Of a stretch of DNA of 64,000 nucleotides, positions 1-13,538 are shown one piece after another. Every line of letters begins with the position of its first letter. Within the stretch, counting starts at the first letter, position 1. The stretch spans positions 51,134 to 115,133 of the forward strand of contig NOWV01000217.1 in NCBI GenBank assembly GCA_003344405.1. Reading direction: 5' to 3'. The notes under the pieces were generated by a model, which worked only from the letters and a program-made list of their open reading frames with translations, had not been told where the DNA came from and made no database searches. Origin of the DNA: Trichoplax sp. H2. Taxonomy: Eukaryota > Placozoa > Uniplacotomia > Trichoplacea. The translations under genes were made by a program, and so were the position numbers.

Positions 1-3000
1 TCTATAGATGGTGGTGACTATTTAATCAATTTAATTGATTCACCTGGGCATGTGGATTTTTCTAGCGAGGTCTCTACCGCAGTCCGATTATGTGATGGCG
101 CAATTATTGTTGTCGATGCTGTAGAAGGTGTTTGTCCGCAGGTAAATGCGACTGATACTTGAAAAAATTTGAAAGATATTCTATTGCATGTACATAATAA
201 CGCCGGTATAATTGATAAAATGTTGCCTAAATGTAAATAAGTATAGCTTGCTATGGCTGTATTGCTTTCACTTCAGCGATGTACTGTAATGGTACGATTT
301 ATTATCCGTTTCGATAAAATTTTCTACATTGAGTAATAATTAGAGTATGAAATCAAATAGCAGATCAGTAAGCGTACCATAGGGTGCAACATTTGTATTG
401 ATAGATTTTATAATCGGATTTCTGATCCAATTTTAATCTGTGATACATCTATCAAGATATCCTAATCATGATACCGAACCCAATACGATATATTCTCATG
501 CGATAGATATATATTCAATTGAGGATGCAGCATGAGTTACTACTTGTATACCTATGGCTATGTCATGCAGCTATGGAATCAAAATTTGATCATAAAATGA
601 CATTGATTAGTATTAAACAGATGTTCATCTCTCTTATAAATTAGACACATGTTGTCTTAAGGCAGGCTTGGTTGGAAAGTATACGCCCTTGTTTGGTGAT
701 TAACAAGGTCGATAGACTAATAACTGAATTAAAATGCAGTCCAATGGAGGCTTACGTACGCTTGCAACAAATTTTAGAGCAGGCAAGTAAATCCGTATAG
801 TATCACATTCTTGAGGTAGATTTATTGAGTATGTATTGCATGCTGCTATTAGTCTCTTGTGATATGTCGTTTCTCACTGCTGTGCTGCATTTTTGCGAGC
901 ATTCGGATCCTGTATGTCAATCCTGCTATTTCACGTGTTTATCTACCTATTTTGTTGAGTTACTTTATAATGTTGTTTAGTTGATGCTCATCACTCGTTG
1001 AAGACAGGGAGATAGTCAGTTGCGACGCTAGCTATTGAGTCTCGTCTGTCATCTTTATCTGTTGGAGCTAATTCAATAAATAGACGTAATCTCGTAGCAA
1101 CTTATAGTAATTTCCTATAGTGCAGCTATTATATATGATTATAGTTTTTAAATCAAGGCATTAAAACGTAAATTTTAGGTTAATGCATTAACTGGTGAAT
1201 TATTTACCGTAAAAGTTATGGAGGATTCTGAGGTAACTGGAGATATTGAGTTTAAAGTTAAAAAATTATATTTGCTTTCTTAAATGCTTCTTAAGATAAC
1301 CCTTTTCTTTTAAATTCTTCTATCCCGGAATTAGATCGTTGATGAGAAAAATAAGAAGGAAGATAAATCAATGATGGAAAACGGTGAAAATGTAAATCAG
1401 ATAGCAATTTATTAATTTTTGTCTAAGTAATTACTACTGTACTAAAGAGTGAAGCTATTTCATTCATTTATAAGTTATATGACTGGAGCATTGGCTTGGA
1501 AGATATCGATGATTCATCTTTGTACTTCTCACCTGATCAAGGCAATGTTGTATTCGCTAGTGCTATAGATGGATGGGGCTTCAGGTACTATACAAATAAC
1601 GTAGATGTTCTGCTATGTAGGGCCTCGATAATGCCATATGGGAATAATTAATGATGCCTTCCTTACACAATAGCCCTCTTGGATTTAAAGCACTACTATA
1701 ATTAATATAAACTATCATTATGTAATAGAGTCTCTGATTTTGCTGCTATATTTTCCAAGAAGATTGGTGTAAGTCAAGCGATTATGAATAAGACACTATG
1801 GGGTGATTTCTACCTAAATAGCAAAACCAAAAAGATTATGAAAGGGGCTCAGGCACGTTCATGAAGTGATCAAGCGTATAATACTGTATCTTTTTATTTA
1901 GCATTTTGTTGTCATCTATTTTGTTGTCAATTGGAATATAGCGTGCAAAGTCTTAAGATCTATTGATACTCTGTAGGCTAAGGCGAAGAAACCATTGTTT
2001 GTCCAAGTTATCCTCGATAATCTTTGGAATCTGTACAATGCTATCTATATTAAAAAGTACTGAGAGATCTTTGATTTATTGATAATTCCGTTATTTGTAT
2101 AACTAGCTCTTGTAACCTATTCTTAACAGTGCATGCTACGCTTTTATAGAGATAAGATCCAGTCTGAAAATATTGTCAAATCATTAAATTTAAAAGTGTC
2201 GGTCCGCGATTCAAGGCATGGTGATGCTAGGGTTTATCTTTACGCAGTATGTAGCCAGTGGCTTCCGCTATCCAAAGCGGTACTGTGTAAGTTTGTTCAT
2301 TAACTTATTTCTATACATATTGTTTTAGCGCCCTAATCTTGCAGTTATTTAAATGATTACTTTGTATAGCTATGGTTTGCGATAAGTTGCCATCTCCGTG
2401 TAGTGTTAGTATCGATCGTATAGAAAAATTAATGGGTAGCACTTCGTTACAAGGCCGCTCACTATCTGCCAATGTAAAAGAAATTAAAGAAGGTATAATA
2501 AATCTAATTTTTAACGCAAGCGAAATTTCAATCTACTAATTGCGTATCATCTACTCGTATCTGCATATTTTTAACTATTTAGTTATGCTCCATTGCAAAT
2601 CTGGTGATAATTCACCCGTTATTTTACACGTAACGAAAATGGTATCTGTTGAAAAGAATTGCCTTCCTCAAAATAAACCGAAGTATATAAAAATTGACTT
2701 ATACAAGCCATGTATTAAACAAAACTTTCTGGCTCAAATGTTAATGCAATAGCACAGGTTAATGTACTTTGAAACTACTATACTTTAGGACTTTGACAAT
2801 GGAAGAAATTCGTCATCGCAGAGCATTAGCTAAAGAACGTTTATCAAATAGGAACCAACAACGTACTGAGGATAAACGAGAAACAAACGTGGATAATGCC
2901 AACCAGGAACCCGTTACTACAGAGAACGAATCAGACAGTACAACTCTTAAGGTAGAGAAGAATAACGAGGACACTGCTGAAAGCCAAATAAAGAGTACGA

Positions 3001-5514
3001 AACAAGGGGATACCGAGGCACTTGAGGAGCGCAATCACGAATTTATCGCATTTGCTAGAATTTTTTGCGGCACAATTAGACGTGGTGATAAACTCCATAT
3101 TTTAAATTATGGCAAGAATAATGCCAGACCCTACATTTCCGGTAAAGATGAAAATGTAGAAAATTCCTCAAGAAATGATATAAGTGAAAACATGTTTGAA
3201 GTTGCCGATTTATACTTATGGATGGGTCGACAGCTGGAACTATTAGATGAAGTACCGGCAGGAAACATTTTAGGTTGCATGAAAATATATATATATATAT
3301 AATATCATGAATAGTTTTTTATTAACTGATTGATTTCTAACATTAAGATAACCAGTTCTTAGTTTATACTTACTTATTAAGAAATAAGAATCTAAACTTG
3401 AAAATTATGCTTAGGTATTGGCAACTTGGAAAAACATATTCTTAAATCAGCTACAATTTCATCGGCGTCTAATTGTCCTCCTTTGATGCCAGTACCATTT
3501 GCAGTTGTACCAATTGTCCATGTAGCTATTGAACCTGCTCACTTCAGTGATATAGCAAAACTCACGAATGGTTTACGCCTTTTAAATCAAGCCGACCCAT
3601 GTGTTGAAACCTTAGTTCAAGAATCAGGCGAGCATGTTATCGTTGCTGCAGGTGAAGTCCACCTTGATCGTTGCCTAAAGGATCTAAGAGAAAGGTAACA
3701 ATCACAATGTCCGTCAAATGTAAATCTACAAGTGTGATCGCTTTTGTGGATGAATATAGATAGTCTTCTCTTCGCTGTTGGCACTATTAATTCTTAAATG
3801 TATTTTATGCATGCACATATACACGCATTTTTGAGATAGATTTGCTCCTGGAGTGGAAATTTCTGTTTCGGAACCAATAATCCCATTCAGAGAAACAATT
3901 ATTCCACCACCTCAGCTCGATATGGTTAACGAACTAATTGATAGTAATGAAACCCAAAGTACTACGAGACGACAAGAACTGGATTATGACTACCCAAATT
4001 GTGAAGATAATGCCGGAACTATCACTGTGTTTACATCTGATAAGTCATGTACGAAGGATTACAATTATTAACGTCAAGATTAATTCAGCTTTGTAACCCT
4101 ATGTAGTTGTGATTAACGAAGTATTACATATGGTTCTATTTTATTTAGGTAAATTAGTGGTAAAGGCAAAACCTCTTCCCACAAATGTTACTAAATTACT
4201 CGATGAAAGTGCAGATGTTATTAAGTCGATTGTTGGATCAAAATCTGTTCGCAAGGATCACAGCCTTTCGCCCGTTGATAGTGAACTGACAGAAGTAGCA
4301 CTATTTTATAATAGTTTAGTGGAAGAATTTAATGTTGCTGGTGAAGAATGGAAAGATATTGTGGACAAAATTTGGTGTTTTGGTCCCAGAAACTATGGGC
4401 CAAATATACTAGTCAATGAAATACCGTCGTATAATAGATCCACTCTTTGGGATGTAACTCAAGATCGTCCGGTAAACGTGGAGCAGGATATGTTTAGAAA
4501 ATTTGATAACAGTGTTATAACCGGATTTCAGTTAGCCACATTAGCTGGCCCGTTGTGTGAGGAACCAATGATGGGTGTTTGCTTTGTAATCAAAGAGTGG
4601 ACGTACCTACCATCGATCCAGTCATCGGTATTGTTATTGTTTATAATTTAGTTTTAATGCGTAGAGCTGCAAATGTAAATGTTCATTTTGCTATCATTAT
4701 GTGATACTCCCAGTCAGAAGCTCTAGATAATTTGGCATTGGAATCTAATGAAACTCGTGTCGCAAAGAATGAAATTTCAAGCGCATCTGAAGGAAAAGGT
4801 AATCAGCCCTTTCAAAAATATGACTATTAATAACCTTACGGATTACAGAACATTGCTAACCACTTATGATAATTGTTATTAGGTGCAAAATCTATCAGTA
4901 TTAATTCCGGTCAACTAATGTCTGCTATTAAAAGCGGCTGTCGTCGGGCATTTTTGGCACAACCGGTTCGACTAATGGTTCCTACTTACAAATGTACTAT
5001 CCATGCTACATCAGATGTTTTAGGAAAAGTATATGCAGTATTAGGCAGAAGGAATGGGCAGATTCTATCTGAAGATATGCAAGAAGGATCATCAATATTT
5101 AATATCGAAGCAGTTTTGCCGGTGGCTGAAAGTTTTGGTTTTACTGATGAAATCCGTAAGAAAACAAGTGGCTTAGCTAATCCTCAGTTAATTTTTAACA
5201 ATTGGGAGGTAAATGATTAAGTTTTATATTGTCAATTTTTATTACACAATCTGTTGAATATCTATTTTTTTTGTCGTATCTATATGCGTTAGATAACCAT
5301 TATAGTTGGAAATTTTTACTATTTGTCTTAGATTATACCTGCAGATCCGTTTTGGGTTCCTACAACTGAGGAGGAAATATTGCATTTTGGTGAGAAAGCT
5401 GATTCTGAAAATCGTGCCCGGTTATTAGTAGATAAAATTCGTGCACGAAAGGGTTTGATAGTTCAAAAGAAGATTGTAGAGCATGCTGAAAAGCAGAGAA
5501 CTATCAAAAAGTAG
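1..5514 (+). CDS. EFL1: Elongation factor-like GTPase 1 (5'-partial, 17 exons)
   Basis: EFL1 (yeast Ria1/Efl1) is a cytosolic EF-2-like GTPase that works with SBDS to release eIF6 from late 60S subunits. Exons read here: 1-141, 645-782, 1179-1232, 1335-1391, 1475-1584, 1729-1852, 1977-2056, 2150-2286, 2370-2492, 2583-2682, 2789-3273, 3415-3694, 3840-4048, 4149-4627, 4714-4798, 4883-5208, 5332-5514. All phases join and encode 1036 residues ending at TAG. The first exon carries the G3 motif DSPGHVDF and VEGVCPQ, and the second carries the G4 motif NKVDR. Later exons carry the EFL1-type blocks [35 protein letters not shown] and [12 protein letters not shown], and the end [10 protein letters not shown]. 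About 85 N-terminal residues with the P-loop lie upstream of the window. Exon 2789-3273 encodes a low-complexity acidic/basic insert also seen in the family. Two introns start with GC. The donor at 4628 is the least certain junction. Confidence 0.95.
783..784 (+). other. GC-AG intron donor in EFL1
   Basis: The exon ends in CAG and the intron begins GCAAGT, the consensus for minor-frequency GC-AG introns. No nearby GT keeps the reading frame and the conserved sequence. The acceptor is at 1177-1178. A second GC donor (CAG followed by GCACGT) is at 1853-1854 in the same gene, with its acceptor at 1975-1976. Confidence 0.75.
3285..3302. repeat. (AT)n microsatellite in EFL1 intron
   Basis: A short alternating AT run lies just after the donor at 3274, inside the intron that follows the exon ending at 3273. 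Confidence 0.8.
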
Positions 5515-8500
5515 GCAGAATTAGATTTAAGAACTTACAAATTTTAACGTTTGTACGCTACAATTTTGCAAAGAAGGTTGTAACGCTCGATGATACCGAA
5601 CTTGATAATTAATATGATTTATAAAGGGTACTTCTTACCACTAGGTGGTTATCCTTACATATGGGCTCGCGTAAAATAATTTTATTGTTCGAAATTTTTT
5701 CAACGATCTGTAACTTTACTCTCGATACATTCTTAGTTGTATAACGGTCATAGTAGCGAGAATATCTAAGATTTATTGACTGTATATTTTAAATATAACA
5801 TTTTAAAGGTGACCTATTTCATAGTAGATTGTATGGTATGCATTTTCTCGTTGTTATAATATATTCCAAAGAATCCTATAGCGCAATAATATATTAATAT
5901 TATTTTTCTGGTTTATCGCCACTTTGATAGGCTTTAACATGAATAATCAACTGCATAAAGTAATGCATACCTATATTCGACTTAAGCTATTTGAAATGTC
6001 ATTATAACGACATATAGACAGTTTTATGATTCAAAATATGATAGCAATTGTAGTATGACTGTTTTGACTCCCAAATTCTTGTTTACTGTATACAATGCAG
6101 CCATTCTATTCACGTACTGTAAATAGTACTGAAAATGTTACTGCTCTATCTAAAATATTAATTCTAAGTAACGATAATTAATGATAGCGTAGTCACGTAT
6201 ATTTATCCTATGGTGATACTACACTAACACAAGAATTAACAATCAGATGATTGAAGTTATCGATACAGTCATTGTAACATAGTTTTTAATAAATAAACTC
6301 AATTAGAAGTTATTGTATCGCCGGTATTTAGTGACTAATTTCCAGTTGTTGCGTTACAGAACAAAGCACTAATTATGTTGAAATGGTTCTATCATAAAGA
6401 ATCAGCTTTTCGATGACACCAACTAAATAGAACCCCATTGAGTGAAATAATTCGTTTATATTTAATCCTAGCTATGGATTTAAATTTACATAATTAACTG
6501 TTAATGTCTACTAGCGTAATTGATCCCATTTTTCATACTGCTATTCAATTAAACTTACAGTATACTGTATTTCGAATGAATAATAGGTGAAAAAGTAAGT
6601 AGGGGAACTCTGAAATTGACTTAAAGGATGGTTGATCAGAATTTACTTACGTAAACTAGGATTGCTAGAGTAACTGCTACAAAATAAAAGAGTATTGTAT
6701 TTCGGCGTTATCATTAGAATATCCATTAGTGTCTCACATATTTATACTAATAGTTAAGAACTACCTCAAGATACTTCCTTGTTTCGAAACTTACAGATAT
6801 GAATTAATTCTAACCCGAGAATATATTAATCATGCACTTATCAATCTATTTAACTTTGAATTCGGTTCTATAGCAATTATTGTGAAACACCTTGATCTTA
6901 GTATATGCTGCATTAATGGTAGCGATAGGATGTCCAATAGCGTAACCTATTAAAATAATTAAAACCTTGAGCTGAAGATATAAGTCCCATGAAATTAAGC
7001 CACTATCAACATATACGAATATTGTGCCTAATTTACATTACCTGGGTCATTATAATTATCAGAATGTGTTGTAAATATTAATAAAGTTTTAGTTATAATG
7101 TCAAAGACGTCATATAATTACGTCGTTTTATAACATCAGATGGTATTGAGATGATTGGCAATTTCGATATTCAACCGTAATATATTATTCGATAACGTCC
7201 ATAAATTGATTCAGATAGGAAGTACAAGTACTAAATTAAATACAATCTAGCGGTCATTTTCTATGATTTACCTATTTGCCCAATCATCTTTTCTTTATAA
7301 ATTGCTCCATTTCTTCAAGCATAATTTAATTATCTGGACTATATTGCTAACAAAAGCTACAGAGAACGAGATCAGAAAGGCTCACTTTATTGCTTAACAC
7401 AAAATAATGCATCTTTTAACTTTGAATGAACTTAAACGAGAGAAACAATAGTATCATTCTTCTTCGCTCTAGCTGCATTAATTGAATAAAAAGGCAATAA
7501 ATCTATATAGAATTAAGCTTAGAATTAAAATACGGTAATATCAGTATGATTGAGAATAACATCTTCATGCAAACTTGGCAAGATGATCATAAACAACAGA
7601 TCGATTAAAGTAGAGTCTAATATGTGCATATTAAGAATATTGCTTTGCAAATACCTTTATAGAAAGTTAGTTGGACGCCAAAACTATTGTTTCTACCGCA
7701 AACTTGACGTCAATGGAAAATAATTGGAATGAATTCGATTAAAAATTTTCCTAGTCTAGAAATTTTGGAGACAGGTGATAGCAATAAAGCATAGCACTAA
7801 AGAAATATTAACTACGATGTCGCGTTAAAGCTCAATTGAATTAAAATTAAATATCGGGTGCTAGGGTTTCGGTGCCATACGTAACAATCCGATTTAATTT
7901 GATAGTTGATGATAAATATTTAATAGTAAGCAAATGTTATCTAGTCATCGATTTAATTGATTAGTATTAGAAAATCTACTTTTACTTTGTTATTTCAAGC
8001 ATAAATTTCTAGAGGTTAAGCGATAGGAATATGGCGATGGGACAGTGTTCTCCAGGACATTACACCTTGATTGAATATCGAATCTGATAGTATTGGAATT
8101 TCTGTATTATACTAGGCTATCAATAATTATATTATCACATATGCAAGAAGCTCCGGCCAGATAGAATTTGACCTTATCTAAATCTGCCATATCTAATCAA
8201 TTTTAAATCTACTACATATGTATTTATTATAAGTAATCTATTTTCAGTGATGAATACATCATAAAAGTACGGCTAAAATAAGGTGTTATGAGAAAGTGAT
8301 GTAATACGAATTAAAATACGTTTTTCCAATCATCAATTACTATTTTAGCTACCGATTCTAAACAATTAATAGTGTGTAAGAATAATGCATGAGAATGATC
8401 ACTAACTAGTAAGTAGAATTTATTTAAATCTGTTGTATTCAATCAATTTTAGATAGGTTGTTTCGTACTTTATAAATATGCGGCAATCAAAGTGTACTAT

Positions 8501-9379
8501 TAAAGCACTATAAGAACTAGTACGCTTAAAGTAATGCTATTAAGAAATTAAATTACGCAATTACTGCCATTGATTTGAGTTCCAGCTATTAGGTCTAAAC
8601 AATTACTAATTATTTTCCGAAAGATATTTTCAATTTGATAACTATTCTCACGATCAACTTTCATACGAGCTGCATGTTCTACGTGATTAACATCATGAAT
8701 TATTTTTACAGGAAGCTATTATTTCTAACTTCAAATAGGAACTATTCAAAGTTATTATATTTAGGCAATTATTGATAATCTTACTCGTAAAGATAGCACA
8801 TTAAGACATAATTATACAGGTTTTTCATTACATTAGCTTATATTCAAGCTACTGGCTCTATAGTGATCAGGATTTGATATGATGATTATAAATTGATGAG
8901 AAGTACACAGCTTCCTTTGATCAATGTTAATCTATTATAGGATCAGTGAATAGAATAGTAGGTTATGAGACATTAAAAATGATAAACAAATAGATAGTAA
9001 CTTATCATAATTCTTTATTATTAAATCAAGCTTTAAAAAATATTTGATATCCATGTTATATTAATCGAATTATTCATGATATGATATAACAGACTAACTA
9101 TTTTCCCTTCTATTTACATCTATAAGTTAGTCTACTTATGTTGATAAATAATTATAAGATAATGAAATCTTTATTACCCATTCTTGACCTATTAATACAG
9201 TCTTTTAAGGTGAAACAAAAATTTATAGGAAAATGATATGAATTTGTATAATTGATTCCGACTGTTATTCTCATAAGACAACAATAAAACATCGTATTAC
9301 AGTGAATGTTTACCATTATTTACTAAAATCTTTGAATTAATAAAGACTGGATTGAATTAGAGATATAAATTACAAAAAT

Positions 9380-9870
9380 TAAAGCTCTCTCTCTTTTAAT
9401 GCAGTCATATTTAATAAAATATGAGCAAATTGTCGGTGTCCATCTATACTTATACCAGGAAATTTGATGATTATCGTAGTTATAGAAAATACGGTACTAC
9501 TTTAATCTTATTGTTTTCCATTATCCTCCGTCATCCCAAACTGAAGTCCTCTGTCTTTTATTTCAGTGATATTTAAAGTAATATGAGTAATTTATCAATG
9601 TCTCTACTTGTATAAGGAAATTTGGTGATTATCGGAAATTGTAATAGGAAATACTTCTATTTTGATCTTATTGTTCTCCATCATCCTCTATCATCCATAA
9701 TTAAGATTCTTCAATTGTAACTATTGATATAATAAGGACTTCTTAAAGGAGCTTCTATCATTATCTTGTTATTTTCATCATTGTCTGTTATTGTTTATGT
9801 AATCAAAATATGTTGATTATTTCAAGTTATTCAAAGAACTTCTATTTTCGTTCTGTATTTCTTCATCATC
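9380..9870. repeat. Degenerate tandem repeat, about 158-bp then shorter periods
   Basis: A block containing GAAATTTGATGATTATCG near 9459 recurs with substitutions near 9617 (period about 158 bp). A C/T-rich tail (TCTTATTGTTNTCCATNATCC) follows each copy and is echoed twice more before 9870. Copies have drifted and no coding frame is preserved. Confidence 0.6.
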
Positions 9871-10929
9871 ATCATAACCTTAAGAGGAATAACTCTGCGA
9901 ATTATTTTTGATTTTGAATTAAAAAGTTACTTAGATCATAATAGGGAATAATCTAATTAAGATTAAATAACCTTTTCGTTCTTTTAGACTACTCTACTGT
10001 AGTTATTGATGCCATTTCTCGTAATACTTGATATTTCCTTATTTGTTTAGGCAGAAAATTTGAACTAGTATATTAATAACCCTCACTGTTGTGCAGACAG
10101 TGTTAAATTTCAAGCTTATACAACTGTTTATTTGAAAGGTAATCTATCGCTTCACAATTTATTTGTTTTCCTGCCTGTCAACCCGAAATATTTAAGTTAG
10201 ATGCAAATTAGAAAATATCTAATCCAAATCTTTATATCTAGGTTTTATCAATCTATACTCAAATTAAAGTACTCGAAGTAACCACTTACGTCTCAAGGTA
10301 ATCTGTTCTACAGCAGGTATACATGAGTATAGTTTAAAAACATTAAATTCAAATTCTTTTGGCTTGAGATTCTGCCTTTTAGCACTGAAATAAAAAGCAT
10401 TTAATTATATCTCTTACAGCTGTAATAATTTTTCTCATTTAGAAATTGGAAATATCCAAACGTGACTGTTGGAAATTAAATTATACTGTATCTTACTGAA
10501 ATCAGGCTACTTAGTTATAATTGTGATAGAAACCACGCGCAAATAACCAAATACCCTATATGCCGTTGGTGTAGAAATGGAAAGTATCAAATTCTAGCCT
10601 TCTAGCTGAAAATTCTGTGGTATCGCCCCAAAATTTAGAATATCGGATTATAAGTTGGATAGCGCTGTAACAACTTATTTTTAAACTTACATTGAAAATA
10701 TCTGGTTGCTAAGGATCCTACTTTGAAATACAATTTGATTACCTCTTGATATTGATTAAAACTATTTATCTAGTATATAAATCGAAAATATCTAATTCAT
10801 ATCTCCTTGTTTAAGATTTTGTCATACAGTACTCAAGTAAAAAGTATTTTATTACAACTTTGATACTAATATAACGATCATGCCTTTTATACGAGTTAAA
10901 AAATAGCCAGATCTAGTTATCCAGGATTT

Positions 10930-11370
10930 TATCATACCATAATAATCGGGTTCTTTAGCGATATCTTTAATATTGGCTATAACCATTTACATATATACTT
11001 GTATTGAGAAAGCATTAAATTAAAAGTTACTTGCACTTTGGTAACATCTTTGTTATTGGCTATAACCATTTAACTGTATACGCATAATTTGCAACTATTC
11101 AATCCAAAGTCTACCTGCCCTTGGACTCCATCTTTGATATTCGCTGTAACCAATTACTTATAAAAGTTTAACCTCAAGATTCTATTCTACTCTACTGAAA
11201 TTAACAGACTGCTCGTCATTGGATTCCGTCTTTGATATTCGTTATAACGAATTACTGATATAGGCTTATTTCGGAAATATTAAATCCACTTGCTCAATAT
11301 TCTGTGCTACTGTATTGAAATTAATAATCTGCTTTATTGTATCTTCCATAATAGTGTTTACTATTTGGTA
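10930..11370. repeat. Degenerate 82-98-bp tandem repeats upstream of the GPCR
   Basis: The motif ATAACCATTTA or its variants (GTAACCAATTA, ATAACGAATTA) starts near 10979, 11061, 11146 and 11244. It is preceded each time by a variant of TCTTTGATATTCG, giving spacings of roughly 82, 85 and 98 bp. Weaker echoes extend back to about 10260. The array ends about 60 bp before the GPCR start codon, so it could overlap the promoter or 5' UTR; that role is inference. Confidence 0.55.
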
Positions 11371-11427
11371 ATTCCAAGGAGATAAATTTCTTCTATTAAA
11401 TCTCATCTACCTTGATTCTGGATCATT

Positions 11428-12495
11428 ATGATTACTAGTATTATGAATTGCAGCCATTTTTGGCTATTTCATAATGATTATTTCAGCTGTTATAATTTTA
11501 ATACTGCCATTCCACCTAATCGTCGAAGAACGGTTTTATCACCAGTTCATATTGGTTTTATCGTTATAGGTGTGATTACGCTCATTAGCAATCTTACCAC
11601 CATGCTAATATTATATCGTTTTCAAGCTAGATACATTACTACGTGGACTTCCCGTTGTTTCAAAATGAGCTCTAACTTAGTTAGTATTCTGTTTGCTTGC
11701 GCATACGTTATCCCTTATAAGGGATTGCTACCCTATCTAGGAGAAAATGCTACCTTACATGTATTATTACCTTTTATTGGCATTGGTTTATGTGTCAATA
11801 TTAATTTACATATTTGTTTAATTGCTATTGATAATTTCTTATCCGCTGCTAGTCCGGTACGTTATCGTTATATCTTTACTAAAGGACGCTTATGTATTTT
11901 ATTGACCCTCATTTGGTCTATTTCACTAGCGGTATCATATTTGCCTTTAGCAACTTTAGGTATTGGCATACGAGAAAATCTATCTAGATTTCAATCGATA
12001 ACAACGGTTCAAATGTCTATTTACTATTCTACAATTTTTATTTTACTATTTCTACTCCCTTCTGTCATCCTTATTGCTAGTTATATTAAAATTTATTTCA
12101 TCGTAACACGCAGTCGATTACAATTACGTCGTACAACAACAACTAAAATGGATTATCGTTCAGCTCAAGCAATTTCCAGAATGAACCGGCGATCCACAGT
12201 GATTATTCGTAATGGTGTGTTAACTACAGGAACCTTTTTCATTTTTTGGGTACCGTTTGTTATCTGTTATTATATATTTCTTGTTACAGACAACCGTTCT
12301 GTAGTTCTAATGCAAGCTATAGTAGCAGCAACATTGTTTGCATTTTGCTATCCAGCTATTAATCCTATCCTCTATTTACTATTGGCATCTGCAGTACGGC
12401 ATAAAATACGAGATGGATGGAATCTAATGATGACTATTTCTCCATTGACATCGCGCCGTTCTACCATCTTTCGCATGCCACCAGTAGCCAATTAA
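11428..12495 (+). CDS. Rhodopsin-family (class A) G-protein-coupled receptor, orphan, intronless
   Basis: 355-residue single-exon ORF from an ATG with A at -3. Seven hydrophobic segments are visible, roughly at residues 38-62 (TM1, with SNLT at the N1.50 position), 80-98, 110-137, 155-175, 197-222, 269-291 and 298-320. TM6 carries FWVPF and TM7 carries NPILY, the hallmarks of class A. Deviations: the E/DRY box after TM3 reads DNF in AIDNFLSAASPVRY, and TM2 (around SILFACAYV) lacks the usual LAxAD aspartate that binds sodium. The cytoplasmic loop before TM6 is rich in Arg/Thr (RLQLRRTTTTK). An intronless structure is common for this family. The ligand cannot be told from sequence. Confidence 0.9.
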   Translation: MITSIMNCSHFWLFHNDYFSCYNFNTAIPPNRRRTVLSPVHIGFIVIGVITLISNLTTMLILYRFQARYITTWTSRCFKMSSNLVSILFACAYVIPYKGLLPYLGENATLHVLLPFIGIGLCVNINLHICLIAIDNFLSAASPVRYRYIFTKGRLCILLTLIWSISLAVSYLPLATLGIGIRENLSRFQSITTVQMSIYYSTIFILLFLLPSVILIASYIKIYFIVTRSRLQLRRTTTTKMDYRSAQAISRMNRRSTVIIRNGVLTTGTFFIFWVPFVICYYIFLVTDNRSVVLMQAIVAATLFAFCYPAINPILYLLLASAVRHKIRDGWNLMMTISPLTSRRSTIFRMPPVAN

Positions 12496-13538
12496 AATTT
12501 GATACTGAAAAATATTGATGCAAGATTAGGCGAGAATAAGCAATTTAGTAGAAAACGAGAATATAATAAAATGACTGCGATATAAGCATTAAATAGGTTA
12601 GTTGTTTGAATATACCATACAGTGAGCCATTCTTGCTAACAAATGCAAGAACATGTTTTGGAAGCGAAAAGTGCCGTTCTAATAAGTAATATCCGCAGTA
12701 GCCGAAAGTTATGACGATATGAATATGGTCTATTCTGAAACATCGACTAAATCACGATATTTTATTATGTATATCGTCGTTTTTATTTGCTTGATTTCAT
12801 CTAAAGTTATATAAAAGTTGCATGCTTGTAAACACGTAGTAAGCAGCTCTCTAAGCAATTCTGAGGTTTCTTAAAGTATGCATACAACGGTGCATAAAAT
12901 TTGTTAGAACTGTCATTTTCGAAGTACTCAACAACGTACCAACTGTTAGCATCAACACCGGATGAATATATGCATTAGATCAGTAATTACTCTATATGAA
13001 CTGCTGTCTTTATCTCTAGCATTAGCTATTTACAAATTTTATGTATTCTTAACCAATTGGGTACGCATTTTAAATATTTTGTTTAGATACACTAATGTAG
13101 CGCTGACATATTTCTAATCGTATTATTCATCTTAAGTACAATATATGCTCATAATTGTACAGTAATTTTTCATTAAAATACAAAGTGTTTGTAAATCATT
13201 CCTTAATAAAACGACCTACACCCAATCGGAATGATCACTTACTAAATCATACCTTGTTATAGTTTTAATTTCAAATTGCAAATTTTAATAATTCCATATT
13301 CAAGTGTAGTCCTTACAGCAATGTTATACAGGCTGGTTAAGATTTACATAAAAGCAGATTTCGTGATTTAATTTTCATGTGATTAGGAATCAAAATGTAT
13401 TCAAAATTTGCCATGGTTTGTAAGTTTCAAGATGTCATATATATCCAATGATTGCCCTGTGATAAGTGTTAGTCATAAAATAAATATTAGATAGCCCAAA
13501 AGAGTTTCTGAATGTCGATGTTTATTAGTTAAATAAAA
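12496..13538. other. Intergenic region between the convergent GPCR and POLG genes
   Basis: About 1 kb of AT-rich sequence holding the 3' ends of the GPCR (+) and POLG (-). No conserved ORF is seen. A minus-strand AATAAA occurs at 13521-13526. Confidence 0.7.
13521..13526 (-). terminator. Candidate POLG polyadenylation signal (AATAAA)
   Basis: A canonical AATAAA on the minus strand begins 13 nt after the POLG stop codon. This is very close to the stop, and other AATAAA-like words follow, so the true site is uncertain. Confidence 0.3.

Larger units (their letters stand above)
5515..11427. other. Intergenic region, non-coding
   Basis: About 5.9 kb between EFL1 and the GPCR. All six frames are densely stopped. 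The only ORF over 70 codons (6729-6953) starts at a non-ATG codon and has no recognisable similarity or exon context. Parts are made of degenerate repeats: two related blocks near 8170-8230 and 8415-8475 share a CAATTTTA-containing core, and clearer arrays lie at 9380-9870 and 10930-11370. No RNA gene was recognised. Confidence 0.7.

Noticed and set aside
6729-6953. 74-codon ORF in the EFL1-GPCR spacer.
   Set aside because: It begins at a non-ATG codon, is isolated, and has no similarity or splice context.
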